Positions 9,268 to 19,670 of a DNA stretch of 64,000 bases are shown here, piece after piece. Made by a program: the position numbers and the translations under genes. The DNA lies in NCBI GenBank assembly GCA_963695105.1, contig CAVOGC010000001.1, positions 68,266 through 132,265 of the forward strand. Direction: 5' to 3'. How positions within the stretch are numbered: the stretch's first letter is position 1; every line of letters starts with the position of its first letter. The notes beneath the pieces were generated by a model that saw only the letters and a list, made by a program, of their open reading frames with translations, was not told the origin of the DNA and did no database searches. Source of the stretch: Competibacter sp963695105 (GTDB lineage Bacteria; Pseudomonadota; Gammaproteobacteria; Competibacterales; Competibacteraceae).

Positions 9268-9370
9268 GAAGTCTGCTATTCTTTCAGTGCCCTCGTCTCC
9301 AACCCTTACCCCAGGCCCGCATGTGGGCGCGGGATTCTGAATACCACTTTTTAACCGGAGGATAGTGCTC

Positions 9371-11314
9371 ATGCGACTCAACAAACGAACGCTCCCGAAA
9401 TCGTCCCCCATGGCGGGGCTCAAAACCGTCTGCTCGGTACTGGCGCTGACCGCCTGTCTGGCCATCGGCAGCGCCCAGGCCGCCGACCAGGGATCTCGCC
9501 ACCACGCCAAGGGCGAATACGATACCGTGACCGCCACCTATGGGGTGGTCGAGGGTGATGAGCTGATCGTGATCAGCGAACGCTTCCAGATTCCGCTGGA
9601 CGCCCTGAAGGCGCAGAATAAACTGACCTCGGACGTGATCAAGCCCGGTCAGAAGCTGACCATCGGAAGCCCTGCCGGCGCGACCGGTGGCAAGCCCAAC
9701 ATCCTGTTCATCATGGGCGATGACATTGGCATCATGAACGTGGGTGCTTACCATCAGGGCCTGATGGTCGGCGAGACCCCGAACATCGACCGCATCGGCC
9801 AAGAAGGCGCGAAGTTCATGACCTATTATGCCGAGCAGAGCTGCACGGCCGGTCGCACCGCCTTCTTCACCGGCATGCATCCCTTGCGGGCGGGCATGGT
9901 CATGCCGCAGCTTCCGGGCGCCACCAGTTCGCTGTTGCCGGGCACGCCCGCGCTGGCGAAATTCCTGCTGGATCTCGGCTACAACACCGGCGAGTTCGGC
10001 AAGAACCACCTCGGCGATAAATCGGCGTCGCTGCCCACGGCCCACGGCTTCCAGGAGTTCTGGGGCTACCTGTATCACCTCGACGCCATGCAGGGGGTGA
10101 GCTTCCCGGATATCAATAAGACGCCGACCGATCAGGCCGTTGTTCCGCCCTGTAAGAACACCCCGGTCAAGGGGCTCGCGGAGGTCCCCGGCGCCGTGGA
10201 TCCGAAGACCGCGCTCTGTATGACCCCGCCACGGCCGGTCATCCACTGTACTTCATCGGACGGCACGGAAGCGAACCAGAGCTGCAAGGACATGGGGCCG
10301 CTGACGCTGGAACGTTCCAAGACCGTGGACGAGGAAATCTCCGCCCAGGTCATCGACTTCCTCGAGCGCAACGACCCCGAGAAGACCAAAAAGCCGTTCT
10401 TCGTCTGGTATAACCCGGCGCGCATGCACGTCACCACCATGCTCTCGGACAAGTACGCGGACATGCTGGGCGAGAAGGGCGGTAAGGACTGGGGTATCAA
10501 CGAAGCCGGCATGAAGCAGATGGACGACAACATCGGCTACGTGTTTAAAAAGCTCGAGGAAATGGGCGAGCTCGACAACACCATCATCGTCTTTACCACC
10601 GACAACGGCGCCGAGGCAATCACCTACCCGGACGGCGGGATCACGCCCTTCAGGGGCGGCAAGCTCACCACCTGGGAAGGCGGTATGCGGGCGCCGATGG
10701 TCATTCGCTGGCCGGGGCACGTCAAGGCTGGCACGAATCCGGACCAGATCTTCTCGTCACTGGACTGGGTGCCCACCTTCGTCAATATCGCCGGCGGGCC
10801 TTCGGGTGATGGTCTGAAGAAGCAGATCGAGGCCGGCAAGTACCCCGGCATCGTCAAGACCACGCTGGACGGCTTCGACCAGCGGGACTATCTCGAGGGC
10901 AAGGCGGATTCGGCACGCGACCACTTCTTCTACTACACCGGTGCACAGCCTTCGGCGGTGCGGTACAAGAACTGGAAGTTCTACTACACGATGGTGTCTT
11001 CCAATGCGCAGGATATCTTCATGGACGCAAGCACCTATCACTGGACCCAGGTCAACAACCTCAAGCGTGATCCCTTCGAGCGGTCGGTCGCGTCGGCTGA
11101 CGGTACCCTCATGGGCTACGGCGGCGCCCTGGCTGCTCCAAGCACGGCGTTCATCTATGACTGGAACCTGCTGCCCATCGGGCAGCTGCTGTGGCTGAAG
11201 GAACTCGAGACGTACAGGACCTTCCCGTCGCTGCAGACTCCGGCGAGCTACAACCTGGATAACATCATCAAGGCGATGCAGGATGCGAAACACATCAGCC
11301 ACCAGGGTCACTAA
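9371..11314 (+). CDS. Secreted LysM-sulfatase (arylsulfatase family)
   Basis: This 647-residue protein has a signal peptide (ending SAQAAD), a LysM-type module at about residues 48-100 (VVEGDELIVISERFQIP, ALKAQNKL, VIKPGQKLTIG), then a complete sulfatase domain opening NILFIMGDDIG. The maturation motif is SCTAGR with Cys158, which must be converted to formylglycine; no converting enzyme lies in the window. GKNHLGD and TTDNGAE are further active-site motifs. GGAGGA precedes the ATG at 9371 by about 8 bases. LysM usually binds peptidoglycan or related glycans, so the enzyme may be held at the wall. The substrate is unknown. Confidence 0.9.
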   Translation: MRLNKRTLPKSSPMAGLKTVCSVLALTACLAIGSAQAADQGSRHHAKGEYDTVTATYGVVEGDELIVISERFQIPLDALKAQNKLTSDVIKPGQKLTIGSPAGATGGKPNILFIMGDDIGIMNVGAYHQGLMVGETPNIDRIGQEGAKFMTYYAEQSCTAGRTAFFTGMHPLRAGMVMPQLPGATSSLLPGTPALAKFLLDLGYNTGEFGKNHLGDKSASLPTAHGFQEFWGYLYHLDAMQGVSFPDINKTPTDQAVVPPCKNTPVKGLAEVPGAVDPKTALCMTPPRPVIHCTSSDGTEANQSCKDMGPLTLERSKTVDEEISAQVIDFLERNDPEKTKKPFFVWYNPARMHVTTMLSDKYADMLGEKGGKDWGINEAGMKQMDDNIGYVFKKLEEMGELDNTIIVFTTDNGAEAITYPDGGITPFRGGKLTTWEGGMRAPMVIRWPGHVKAGTNPDQIFSSLDWVPTFVNIAGGPSGDGLKKQIEAGKYPGIVKTTLDGFDQRDYLEGKADSARDHFFYYTGAQPSAVRYKNWKFYYTMVSSNAQDIFMDASTYHWTQVNNLKRDPFERSVASADGTLMGYGGALAAPSTAFIYDWNLLPIGQLLWLKELETYRTFPSLQTPASYNLDNIIKAMQDAKHISHQGH

Positions 11315-11344
11315 CGGCGCGAAGCGCCGGTGATGCGATAGACC

Positions 11345-11374
11345 GGGCGGCTCGCAAGGGCCGCCCGTTTCTTT
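11345..11374 (+). terminator. Probable terminator between sulfatase and phosphatase genes
   Basis: GGGCGGC (11345-11351) pairs with GCCGCCC (11360-11366) across an 8-base loop, followed by GTTTCTTT. It lies 30 bp after the first sulfatase stop and may reduce read-through into the HAD gene. Confidence 0.6.
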
Positions 11375-11400
11375 GGAATTCGATGAGTGGAGAATCAACC

Positions 11401-12438
11401 ATGAAATCCATTCCCCCTTTTTTCACGTTCGCCCGCCTCTTTGTACTGGGCGTCCTGTTCGCCCTGGGCGCACGCGCCCATGCCCAGACCGATCCACTGC
11501 CCTCGTGGAACGATGGCTCGGCCAAGCAAGCCATCGTGGACTTCGTGAAGGAGACCACCACGCAGGGCAGCCCGAAATTTGTGCCGCCCGCCGAGCGTAT
11601 CGCCACTTTTGACCAAGACGGCACGCTGTGGGTCGAGCATCCGTTGTACTCGTTTGTGATGTACGCGCTGGAGAGCGTGCCGGCGCTGGTCAAAGCCCAG
11701 CCCAAACTGGCCAAGGTTGCTCCGTTCTCAACGGTGCTGGAGATACTGAAAGGCGATCATGCGGCCGTCGCCAAGCTGACCCTGCGCGACCTTGAGAAGA
11801 TTCTCGCCGTTACGTACACCGGCAGGTCGGTGGATGAGTTCAACGCCCAAGTAACGAAGTGGATCGCGGAAGCCAAAGACCCACGCTGGAAGCGGCCGTA
11901 TACCGAACTCACCTACCTGCCCATGCAGGAAGTGCTCAAGTACCTGCGCGCCAACGGCTACAAGACCTACATTGTCACCGGCGGCGGCCAGGACTTCGTA
12001 CGTGTCTACTCGGAACAGACCTATGGCATCCCACCCGAACAGGTGGTCGGTACCGCCGGTGTGACCAGGTACAAGTACCACAAGGACGGCAAGCCCTTCC
12101 TGTTCAAGGAGCCGAAGCTGCTGCTGAACGACAACAACGCTGGCAAACCCGAGGGCATCCACCTGATGATCGGCCGCCGTCCATACGCCGCATTCGGCAA
12201 CTCCACCGGCGACCGGCAGATGTTGGAATACACGAAGGCCGGCGATGGGGCGAGGTTGTCGATGATTCTGCTGCACGACGATGCGACGCGCGAGTACGCC
12301 TATGGGCCAGCCCAGGGGCTACCCGATACCAAGGTCGGCGCCTTCACCCAGAAACTGTATGACGAGGCGAAGAAGCAGGGCTGGACGGTGATCAGCATGA
12401 AGAATGACTGGAGGAAGATCTTTGCGTTCGAGGAATAG
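11401..12438 (+). CDS. Secreted HAD-superfamily phosphatase
   Basis: The 345-residue protein has a signal peptide (ending ARAHA) and HAD motifs: nucleophile motif FDQDGTLW with Asp71, motif II VTGGG, and a late GNSTGDRQML motif giving the metal-binding acidic residues. GGAG lies about 10 bases before the ATG. It should be a periplasmic phosphomonoesterase or phosphotransferase of the serB/acid-phosphatase-like branch. It sits between two sulfatase genes, suggesting joint removal of sulfate and phosphate esters from an extracellular compound; that pairing is inference. Confidence 0.87.
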   Translation: MKSIPPFFTFARLFVLGVLFALGARAHAQTDPLPSWNDGSAKQAIVDFVKETTTQGSPKFVPPAERIATFDQDGTLWVEHPLYSFVMYALESVPALVKAQPKLAKVAPFSTVLEILKGDHAAVAKLTLRDLEKILAVTYTGRSVDEFNAQVTKWIAEAKDPRWKRPYTELTYLPMQEVLKYLRANGYKTYIVTGGGQDFVRVYSEQTYGIPPEQVVGTAGVTRYKYHKDGKPFLFKEPKLLLNDNNAGKPEGIHLMIGRRPYAAFGNSTGDRQMLEYTKAGDGARLSMILLHDDATREYAYGPAQGLPDTKVGAFTQKLYDEAKKQGWTVISMKNDWRKIFAFEE

Positions 12439-12486
12439 CGCCGGAGAGGAGAATTAAACCAACAAGATTTTCATTGCATCCACTGG

Positions 12487-12547
12487 CCCTGGGCCTGTCG
12501 AATGGCCATTCATCGCTGAAAAACAGGGTTCGACAGACTCACCCCGC
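12487..12547. repeat. Dispersed-repeat-like inverted sequence (CTGTCGAA/TTCGACAG)
   Basis: CTGTCGAA (12495-12502) and TTCGACAG (12529-12536) form an inverted pair 26 bases apart, flanked by CCCTGGGC on the left and ACTCACCCC on the right. It resembles the widespread intergenic repeat built on CCCTGAGCCTGTCGAA. It lies between the HAD and second sulfatase genes. Resemblance is from memory. Confidence 0.5.
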
Positions 12548-12573
12548 TTCTTGAACAAGAAAGGCGAAAGACC

Positions 12574-14172
12574 ATGATACGAAACCAATTGCTCAGTTAC
12601 GGCCTGGCCGTGATCACCGTTTCAGCGGCGCTCATCGGCGCCATCGTTCCGGCGCGGGCGGCGGACCAGAAGCCCAACATCCTCGTGATCTGGGGCGATG
12701 ACATTGGCCGGGACAACATCAGCGCCTACAGCCTGGGCATCATGGGCTACAAGACACCGAATATTGACCGCCTGGCGAAAGAGGGGGCGTTGTTCACCGA
12801 CGCCTACGCACAGCAAAGTTGTACGGCAGGCCGTGCATCCTTCATTCTCGGCCAGCATCCGTTCCGCACCGGGTTGCTGACGATCGGCATGCCGGGTTCA
12901 CCGCAAGGCATTCCCGAGTGGGCGCCCACCATCGCGGACCTGCTAAAGAATCAAGGCTACGCCGCCGGCCAGTTCGGCAAGAACCACCTGGGCGACCGCG
13001 ACTCGCACCTGCCGACCGTGCATGGCTTCGACGAATTCCTCGGCAACCTCTACCACCTGAACGCCGAGGAAGAGCCGGAGACGTACTACTATCCGAAGGA
13101 CCCTGAGTTCAAGAAGCAGTACGGTCCGCGTGGCGTGCTCCATACCTGGTCGGACGGCAAGGGCGGACAGCGGATCGAGGATACCGGCCCGCTCACCCGC
13201 GAGCGGATGCAGACCGTGGACAACGAGATCTACGCCGCCGCGAACACGTTCATGAGCACCCAGGTGAAAGAGAAGAAGCCGTTCTTCGTCTGGTTCAACA
13301 CCACCCGGATGCACGTCTGGACCCATCTCAAGCCCTCGGCGCAGGGACGGACCGGCATCGGCCTTTACCCCGACGGCATGGTGGAACACGATGACATGGT
13401 GGGCGCGCTGCTCAAACGGCTCGACGAACTCGGCATCGCCGACAACACCATCGTGGTGTACGGCACCGACAACGGGGCGGAGGAAGTGACCTGGCCGGAC
13501 GGCGGCACGATGCCGTTCCGCGGCGAGAAAGGCACGACGTGGGAAGGCGGCTTCCGCGTGCCGATGCTCGTCCGCTGGCCGGGCTTGATCAAACCGGGCA
13601 CGATCGTCAACGAGATTTTTTCGCAAGAGGACTGGCTGCCGACGCTGTTGGCAGCGGCGGGCGAGCCGAACATCGTCGAGAAGATGAAGCAGGGCTATGA
13701 GGCCAACGGCAAGACCTGGAAAGTCCATCTTGACGGGTACAACTTCCTGCCGTTCTTCAAGGGCGAGGTCAAGAAAGGTCCGCGCGAGGAAATCTTCTAC
13801 TTCGGTCAGGGTGGCGACCTCAACGCCGTGCGCTGGAACGACTGGAAGGTCTCCTTCGCCGTCGAGGACGGCAACATCGCCACCGCTGTCCGCAACGTGC
13901 CCGGCTGGCCGGTGATCACCAACCTCCGGGCCGATCCCTATGAGCGGGCATCGAGCCAGTCGGGGATGTACATCCGTTGGTATGGCGACAACATCTGGCT
14001 GTTTGTACCGGTGCAGCAGCAACTCAAGGCGTTTCTCACCACGCTGCCGGACTATCCGTTCCAGCGGGGCAGCAGTCTGAACGCCGCCGGCATCAACTAT
14101 AACTCCATCCAGGCGATGCAGGCCATGAAACGCCTGAAGGAGTTGGAAAGTCTCCCGGCGCCCAACAATTGA
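12574..14172 (+). CDS. Secreted sulfatase (arylsulfatase family)
   Basis: A 532-residue sulfatase with a signal peptide (ending ARAAD), metal-binding NILVIWGDDIG, maturation motif SCTAGR with Cys83, FGKNHLGD, and GTDNGAEEVTWPDGG. It lacks the LysM module of the first sulfatase but is clearly its paralogue over the catalytic domain (shared QQSCTAGR-type and KPFFVW segments, similar C-terminus). AAAGGCGAAAG precedes the ATG. Both enzymes depend on formylglycine formation encoded elsewhere. Substrate unknown. Confidence 0.92.
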   Translation: MIRNQLLSYGLAVITVSAALIGAIVPARAADQKPNILVIWGDDIGRDNISAYSLGIMGYKTPNIDRLAKEGALFTDAYAQQSCTAGRASFILGQHPFRTGLLTIGMPGSPQGIPEWAPTIADLLKNQGYAAGQFGKNHLGDRDSHLPTVHGFDEFLGNLYHLNAEEEPETYYYPKDPEFKKQYGPRGVLHTWSDGKGGQRIEDTGPLTRERMQTVDNEIYAAANTFMSTQVKEKKPFFVWFNTTRMHVWTHLKPSAQGRTGIGLYPDGMVEHDDMVGALLKRLDELGIADNTIVVYGTDNGAEEVTWPDGGTMPFRGEKGTTWEGGFRVPMLVRWPGLIKPGTIVNEIFSQEDWLPTLLAAAGEPNIVEKMKQGYEANGKTWKVHLDGYNFLPFFKGEVKKGPREEIFYFGQGGDLNAVRWNDWKVSFAVEDGNIATAVRNVPGWPVITNLRADPYERASSQSGMYIRWYGDNIWLFVPVQQQLKAFLTTLPDYPFQRGSSLNAAGINYNSIQAMQAMKRLKELESLPAPNN

Positions 14173-14231
14173 TCTGAAGTTTGCAGGCCGGGTTTGCGAA
14201 GCGTAACCCGGCCCACACTGAGGAGAGCAGC

Positions 14232-14363
14232 ATGAAGAAAGCAATGACGTTGACTGTTTTGGCCGCCGCCTGTTTGCTGGCGACGACCGCAATGGCTCAG
14301 GACAAGGCTCCGGCCGCTTCGCCGACCCACCTGACACTGGGTGAAAGCTCGCGGCTGGTATGA
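14232..14363 (+). CDS. Short secreted peptide, probable truncated gene
   Basis: The 43-residue frame has a strong Shine-Dalgarno (GAGGAGAG, 14220s) and a clean signal peptide (MKKAMTLTVLAAACLLATTAMA). Only about 21 residues follow before a stop. The last lines of sequence look like the beginning of a larger exported protein cut short, so a broken gene is as likely as a true small protein. It follows the second sulfatase by 59 bp and would be cotranscribed with it. Confidence 0.5.
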   Translation: MKKAMTLTVLAAACLLATTAMAQDKAPAASPTHLTLGESSRLV

Positions 14364-14488
14364 CCGACCGGGGGACAGCCACCGCTACTATCCGACAGCG
14401 TTCAATTCAATTCGATACACCGGCCGGCGGTGGCGGGTCGCATCGATTCCGATCGGCGAGATCGGTTTGCCCAACAAATCGATCAACA

Positions 14489-14602
14489 ATGCGTATTCCT
14501 TGGATATCCCGGTTGAGCGGTGGTTTGCTGGCGGCTGCCGCGACTTACTATCTTTTCGTCCGGAGATTATTCACCGAGGAGGGCGTTGCAGCGGCGCCGT
14601 GA
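14489..14602 (+). CDS. Possible 37-residue membrane microprotein
   Basis: The frame encodes a short basic N-terminus (MRIPWISR), one hydrophobic helix (GGLLAAAATYYLFV) and a charged tail (RRLFTEEGVAAAP). No good ribosome-binding site precedes the ATG. Its stop overlaps the next frame's GTG by four bases (GTGA). The shape is that of a real small inner-membrane protein, but chance or decay cannot be excluded. Confidence 0.3.
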   Translation: MRIPWISRLSGGLLAAAATYYLFVRRLFTEEGVAAAP

Positions 14603-14775
14603 CGGTGGCAACCCTCAACCACGGAGCCGGTTTCTTGATCCATCCGCTCGATCTTGCCGGTGTCGCGGTGCTCGTTTCGGCGGGCCGTCGCGCTGCCGGC
14701 GTCTGGCGCCCGGTGGTGCTCGGCGCGGCGATGGGCATCGTGGTGCGTACCCTCGGTCACGCGCTGCTGGCTTGA
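14599..14775 (+). CDS. Possible 58-residue two-helix membrane protein
   Basis: Starting at the GTG that overlaps the previous frame, the product has two hydrophobic stretches (LAGVAVLVSAG and PVVLGAAMGIVV) separated by RRAAGVWR, typical of a small hairpin membrane protein. No family is recognised. The GTGA overlap suggests translational coupling if the pair is real. Confidence 0.3.
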   Translation: MTVATLNHGAGFLIHPLDLAGVAVLVSAGRRAAGVWRPVVLGAAMGIVVRTLGHALLA

Positions 14776-14994
14776 TGCGGTTGCGAAGATGCGAGCGCGC
14801 CGGGGCGCTTTCGGCATTCTCTCGTATCCGTAGCTCGTCCGATGCGGCAATATCACGGTCAACCCTCCTGGTCGAGGCCGCCTGCCCCGTTTTCATGATC
14901 CGGGTCGCGGGCGACGGTCGGCCTGGCCCGACGGATCACCGCACTCTCTCCGCGGCGCCGGGAGCCGTCTGGTTTTTTTGCATGCGAAAGGCGC

Positions 14995-15022
14995 TTGAGG
15001 AAACTTGTGTTCCGCGTATTAT
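14995..15022 (+). promoter_or_regulatory. Probable sigma-70 promoter of clpS
   Basis: TTGAGG (14995-15000) and TATTAT (15017-15022) are separated by 16 bp and lie about 100 bp before the clpS ATG, in an otherwise non-coding stretch. Confidence 0.5.
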
Positions 15023-15118
15023 CTAAATGTCAGCCAACGCCAACGAGCGGAACGACAAGCCGGTTGCGGTGTTGTCGGATATAAGATGCTTCTTTACCTC
15101 AGACCCAACACGCATGCC

Positions 15119-15445
15119 ATGAGCAAGGAATATTCATCGACTCCCGATCAAGACCGCGGCCTGGTGGTGGAGCCGGCAAAGCCCGAACTCAAGCAGCCAC
15201 CGTTCTATAAGGTGATTCTGCTCAACGATGACTATACTCCCATGGAGTTCGTGGTGCGGATTCTGGAACACTTTTTCGGGATGAACCAGGAGAAGGCAAC
15301 CCAGGTGATGCTGCATGTTCACACCCGGGGCCAGGGGGTATGCGGCGTCTTCACTCACGATATTGCGGAAACCAAGGTGGCGCAGGTGAACGAATTTTCC
15401 CGCCGACACCAGCATCCGTTGTTGTGCACCATGGAAGAAGCCTAA
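15119..15445 (+). CDS. clpS: ATP-dependent Clp protease adaptor ClpS
   Basis: The 108-residue protein has the ClpS core: PPFYKVILLNDDYTPMEFVV with the N-degron pocket residues, the HxxG-like VHTRGQGVCGVF helix region, and a late HPLLCTMEEA. It delivers N-end-rule substrates to ClpAP and lies 36 bp upstream of clpA, the usual pairing. Longer upstream frames lack family similarity, so the ATG at 15119 is chosen. Confidence 0.96.
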   Translation: MSKEYSSTPDQDRGLVVEPAKPELKQPPFYKVILLNDDYTPMEFVVRILEHFFGMNQEKATQVMLHVHTRGQGVCGVFTHDIAETKVAQVNEFSRRHQHPLLCTMEEA

Positions 15446-15481
15446 GTTCGAAACCACCCAGCGCGATTCGAGGTGTGAGTT

Positions 15482-17732
<2,251 letters not shown>

Positions 17733-17800
17733 CAAGGATGCGGCGGGCGGCACGCGCGGTTTGTTGGGTTCCGAAGTGACGATGCGGTGTCGTGCGCCGT

Positions 17801-18019
17801 TCAGCGCCCGCGGTAAACGATGCGTCCCTTGCTCAAGTCGTAGGGGGTCAACTCCACTTTCACCTTGTCGCCGGTCAGGATGCGGATGTAGTGCTTGCGC
17901 ATCCGGCCGGAGATATGCGCCGTGACGACGTGACCGTTTTCCAGTTGCACCCTGAACATGGTGTTGGGCAGGGTGTCGATCACGGTGCCTTCCATTTCGA
18001 TGTGGTCTTCTTTCGACAT
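17801..18019 (-). CDS. infA: Translation initiation factor IF-1
   Basis: The 72-residue protein is the standard IF-1 length, starting MSKEDHIEMEGTV and carrying the OB-fold core TMFRVQLENGH, GRMRKHYIRIL and a final YRGR. It binds the ribosomal A site during initiation. It converges on clpA, the arrangement common in gammaproteobacteria. An upstream extension to 18082 is rejected because the family begins at this Met. Confidence 0.96.
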   Translation of the reverse strand: MSKEDHIEMEGTVIDTLPNTMFRVQLENGHVVTAHISGRMRKHYIRILTGDKVKVELTPYDLSKGRIVYRGR

Positions 18020-18114
18020 AATTCCTCTCGCTGCTACCGTATCTGCTCTGAAAAAGACGCGCAACCATAGCGAAAATCCCATGGCGCGGCAAGTAGAAGA
18101 CCGGAAACCCTGCC

Positions 18115-18582
18115 ATGAATGCCGCTGTCCGCCATCTGCTGATCGTCTATCACTCGCAAACCGGCCACACCCGAGCGATGGCGCGGGCGGTGGTGCGCGG
18201 CGCGCGACGGGTGGCGGAAGTGGAAACCCGGTTGAAAATGGCGCTGCGCGCCGACCTGGATGATTTGCTGTGGGCGCACGGCTTACTGCTGGGCACGCCG
18301 GAAAATTTCGGCTACATGTCCGGCGCGATGAAAAACTTCCTGGACCGCACCTATTATCCCGCTCAAGGCAAGATCAGCGGCCTGCCTTACGCGGTCTTCA
18401 TTAGCGCTGGCAACGATGGGACCGGGGCGCTGACCAGCATCGAGCGCATCGCTCGCGGCTATCCGCTCAAGCCGGTTTGCGACCCGATCATCGCTCGCGG
18501 CGAACTGACCGTCGAAGTGTTGCGGCAATGTGAGGAATTGGGCGAAACCATGGCTTCGGGGGTGGCGTGGGGGATTTTCTGA
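18115..18582 (+). CDS. Flavodoxin-family protein
   Basis: The 155-residue protein has a flavodoxin fold: FMN phosphate loop YHSQTGHTRAMA near residue 12, then LLLGTPENFGYMSGAMKNFLDRTYY around the flavin, and FISAGNDGTGA. It resembles NAD(P)H-dependent FMN reductases/flavodoxin-like oxidoreductases. The partner is unknown. The mtgA start lies within its last codons. Confidence 0.85.
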   Translation: MNAAVRHLLIVYHSQTGHTRAMARAVVRGARRVAEVETRLKMALRADLDDLLWAHGLLLGTPENFGYMSGAMKNFLDRTYYPAQGKISGLPYAVFISAGNDGTGALTSIERIARGYPLKPVCDPIIARGELTVEVLRQCEELGETMASGVAWGIF

Positions 18583-19337
18583 AGGGATGGTTGCATGGCT
18601 GGGCCGCCCGCTTCAAACCGACTGCCCGACCGCCGCCGAAACGCGGCCTGTTGGCTCGAATCGGAAGGGGACTCTGGACAACGGCGTGGGTTTTCGTCCT
18701 GGCCTCGCTGGTGCTGGTGCTGGTCCTGCGCTGGATGCCGCCCCCGGTTTCCAGCGTCATGGCGCAGAATTGGTTGCGAGCGGCATGGAACGATGGCGCG
18801 GCGATTCACCATCAGTGGATGCCGTATGAGAAAATCTCGCCCTATGCGGCGCTGGCGGTGATCGCCGGAGAAGACCAACGCTTTCCCGAGCATTACGGCT
18901 TCGATTTGGTCGAGATCCGGCAGGTATTAAACAAGCTGGGAGCGGGTAGACCAGTGCGCGGGGCCAGCACCCTTAGCCAGCAAGTCGCGAAGAATTTGTT
19001 CCTGTGGTCGGGGCGCGACTGGGTCCGCAAGGGGTTGGAAGCGTGGTTTACGGTGTTGCTGGAATTGCTCTGGCCCAAGCAACGGATTCTGGAGGTGTAT
19101 CTGAACATCGCCGAATTCGGCGAATATACGTTCGGGGCGGAGGCCGCCAGCCGGCAATTTTTCAACAAGCCCGCCGTCCGGCTGACCGCCGGGGAAGCCG
19201 CGCGGCTGGCGGCGGTGCTGCCCAATCCACTGCGCTACCGGGTGGATCAGCCCTCGGCCTACGTGCTCAAGCGCCAGCGCTGGATCGAACGGCAAATGCG
19301 GCAATTGGGCGGCATCGCTTATCTCGACCGCTTGTGA
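18567..19337 (+). CDS. mtgA: Monofunctional peptidoglycan transglycosylase MtgA
   Basis: The 256-residue protein has an N-terminal membrane anchor (TTAWVFVLASLVLVLVL) and the GT51 motifs: EDQRFPEHYGFD with catalytic Glu, RGASTLSQQVAKNLFLW, KQRILEVYLNIAEFG and ARLAAVLPNP. It polymerises lipid II into glycan strands on the outer face of the inner membrane. A GTG at 18567, overlapping the flavodoxin gene by 16 bases, gives the family's normal length. Confidence 0.94.
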   Translation: MGDFLKGWLHGWAARFKPTARPPPKRGLLARIGRGLWTTAWVFVLASLVLVLVLRWMPPPVSSVMAQNWLRAAWNDGAAIHHQWMPYEKISPYAALAVIAGEDQRFPEHYGFDLVEIRQVLNKLGAGRPVRGASTLSQQVAKNLFLWSGRDWVRKGLEAWFTVLLELLWPKQRILEVYLNIAEFGEYTFGAEAASRQFFNKPAVRLTAGEAARLAAVLPNPLRYRVDQPSAYVLKRQRWIERQMRQLGGIAYLDRL

Positions 19338-19347
19338 GTGGACGGAC

Positions 19348-19626
19348 ATGGAACGAAAATCACGGGTAAGCATCACCTATTGCACGCAATGCCGCTGGTT
19401 GCTGCGGGCCGCTTGGCTGGCGCAGGAGTTGCTGACCACGTTCGAGCAGGAATTGGGCGAAGTGGCGCTGCGGCCCGGTACCGGCGGGGTGTTCGAAATC
19501 CGGGTCGGCGATGAACTGATCTGGTCGCGCCAGCAGGAAGGACGGTTTCCGGAGGCCAAGGAGGTCAAACAGAGAGTGCGCGACCGGATTGCGCCGGAGC
19601 GGAATCTGGGTCATTCGGATCGGTGA
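19348..19626 (+). CDS. SelT/SelW/SelH-type thioredoxin-like protein (Cys form)
   Basis: This 92-residue protein starts with the family redox motif in YCTQCRWLLRAAWLAQELL. Both redox positions are Cys, so no selenocysteine codon is used. The mid-protein GTGGVFEI and late EVKQRVRD helix fit the Rdx fold. Its stop overlaps the possible GTG start of the dsbB frame, so a thiol-redox pair is suggested. Function beyond a redox role is unknown. Confidence 0.85.
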   Translation: MERKSRVSITYCTQCRWLLRAAWLAQELLTTFEQELGEVALRPGTGGVFEIRVGDELIWSRQQEGRFPEAKEVKQRVRDRIAPERNLGHSDR

Positions 19627-19670
19627 ACCGGTCCGATCCGTCTTCAACAACGAAGTACATTGGACCTGTC

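Larger units (their letters stand above)
14364..15118. other. 755-bp stretch without a firm gene
   Basis: No frame here has a recognisable family. The only candidates are two small overlapping membrane-protein frames (14489-14602 and 14599-14775, listed separately). The right end holds the probable clpS promoter. The remainder, 14776-14994, shows nothing convincing on either strand. Confidence 0.5.

Noticed and set aside
12943..14382. 479-codon minus-strand frame over the second sulfatase
   Set aside because: Long antisense frames are common in GC-rich coding DNA; the sense sulfatase is certain.
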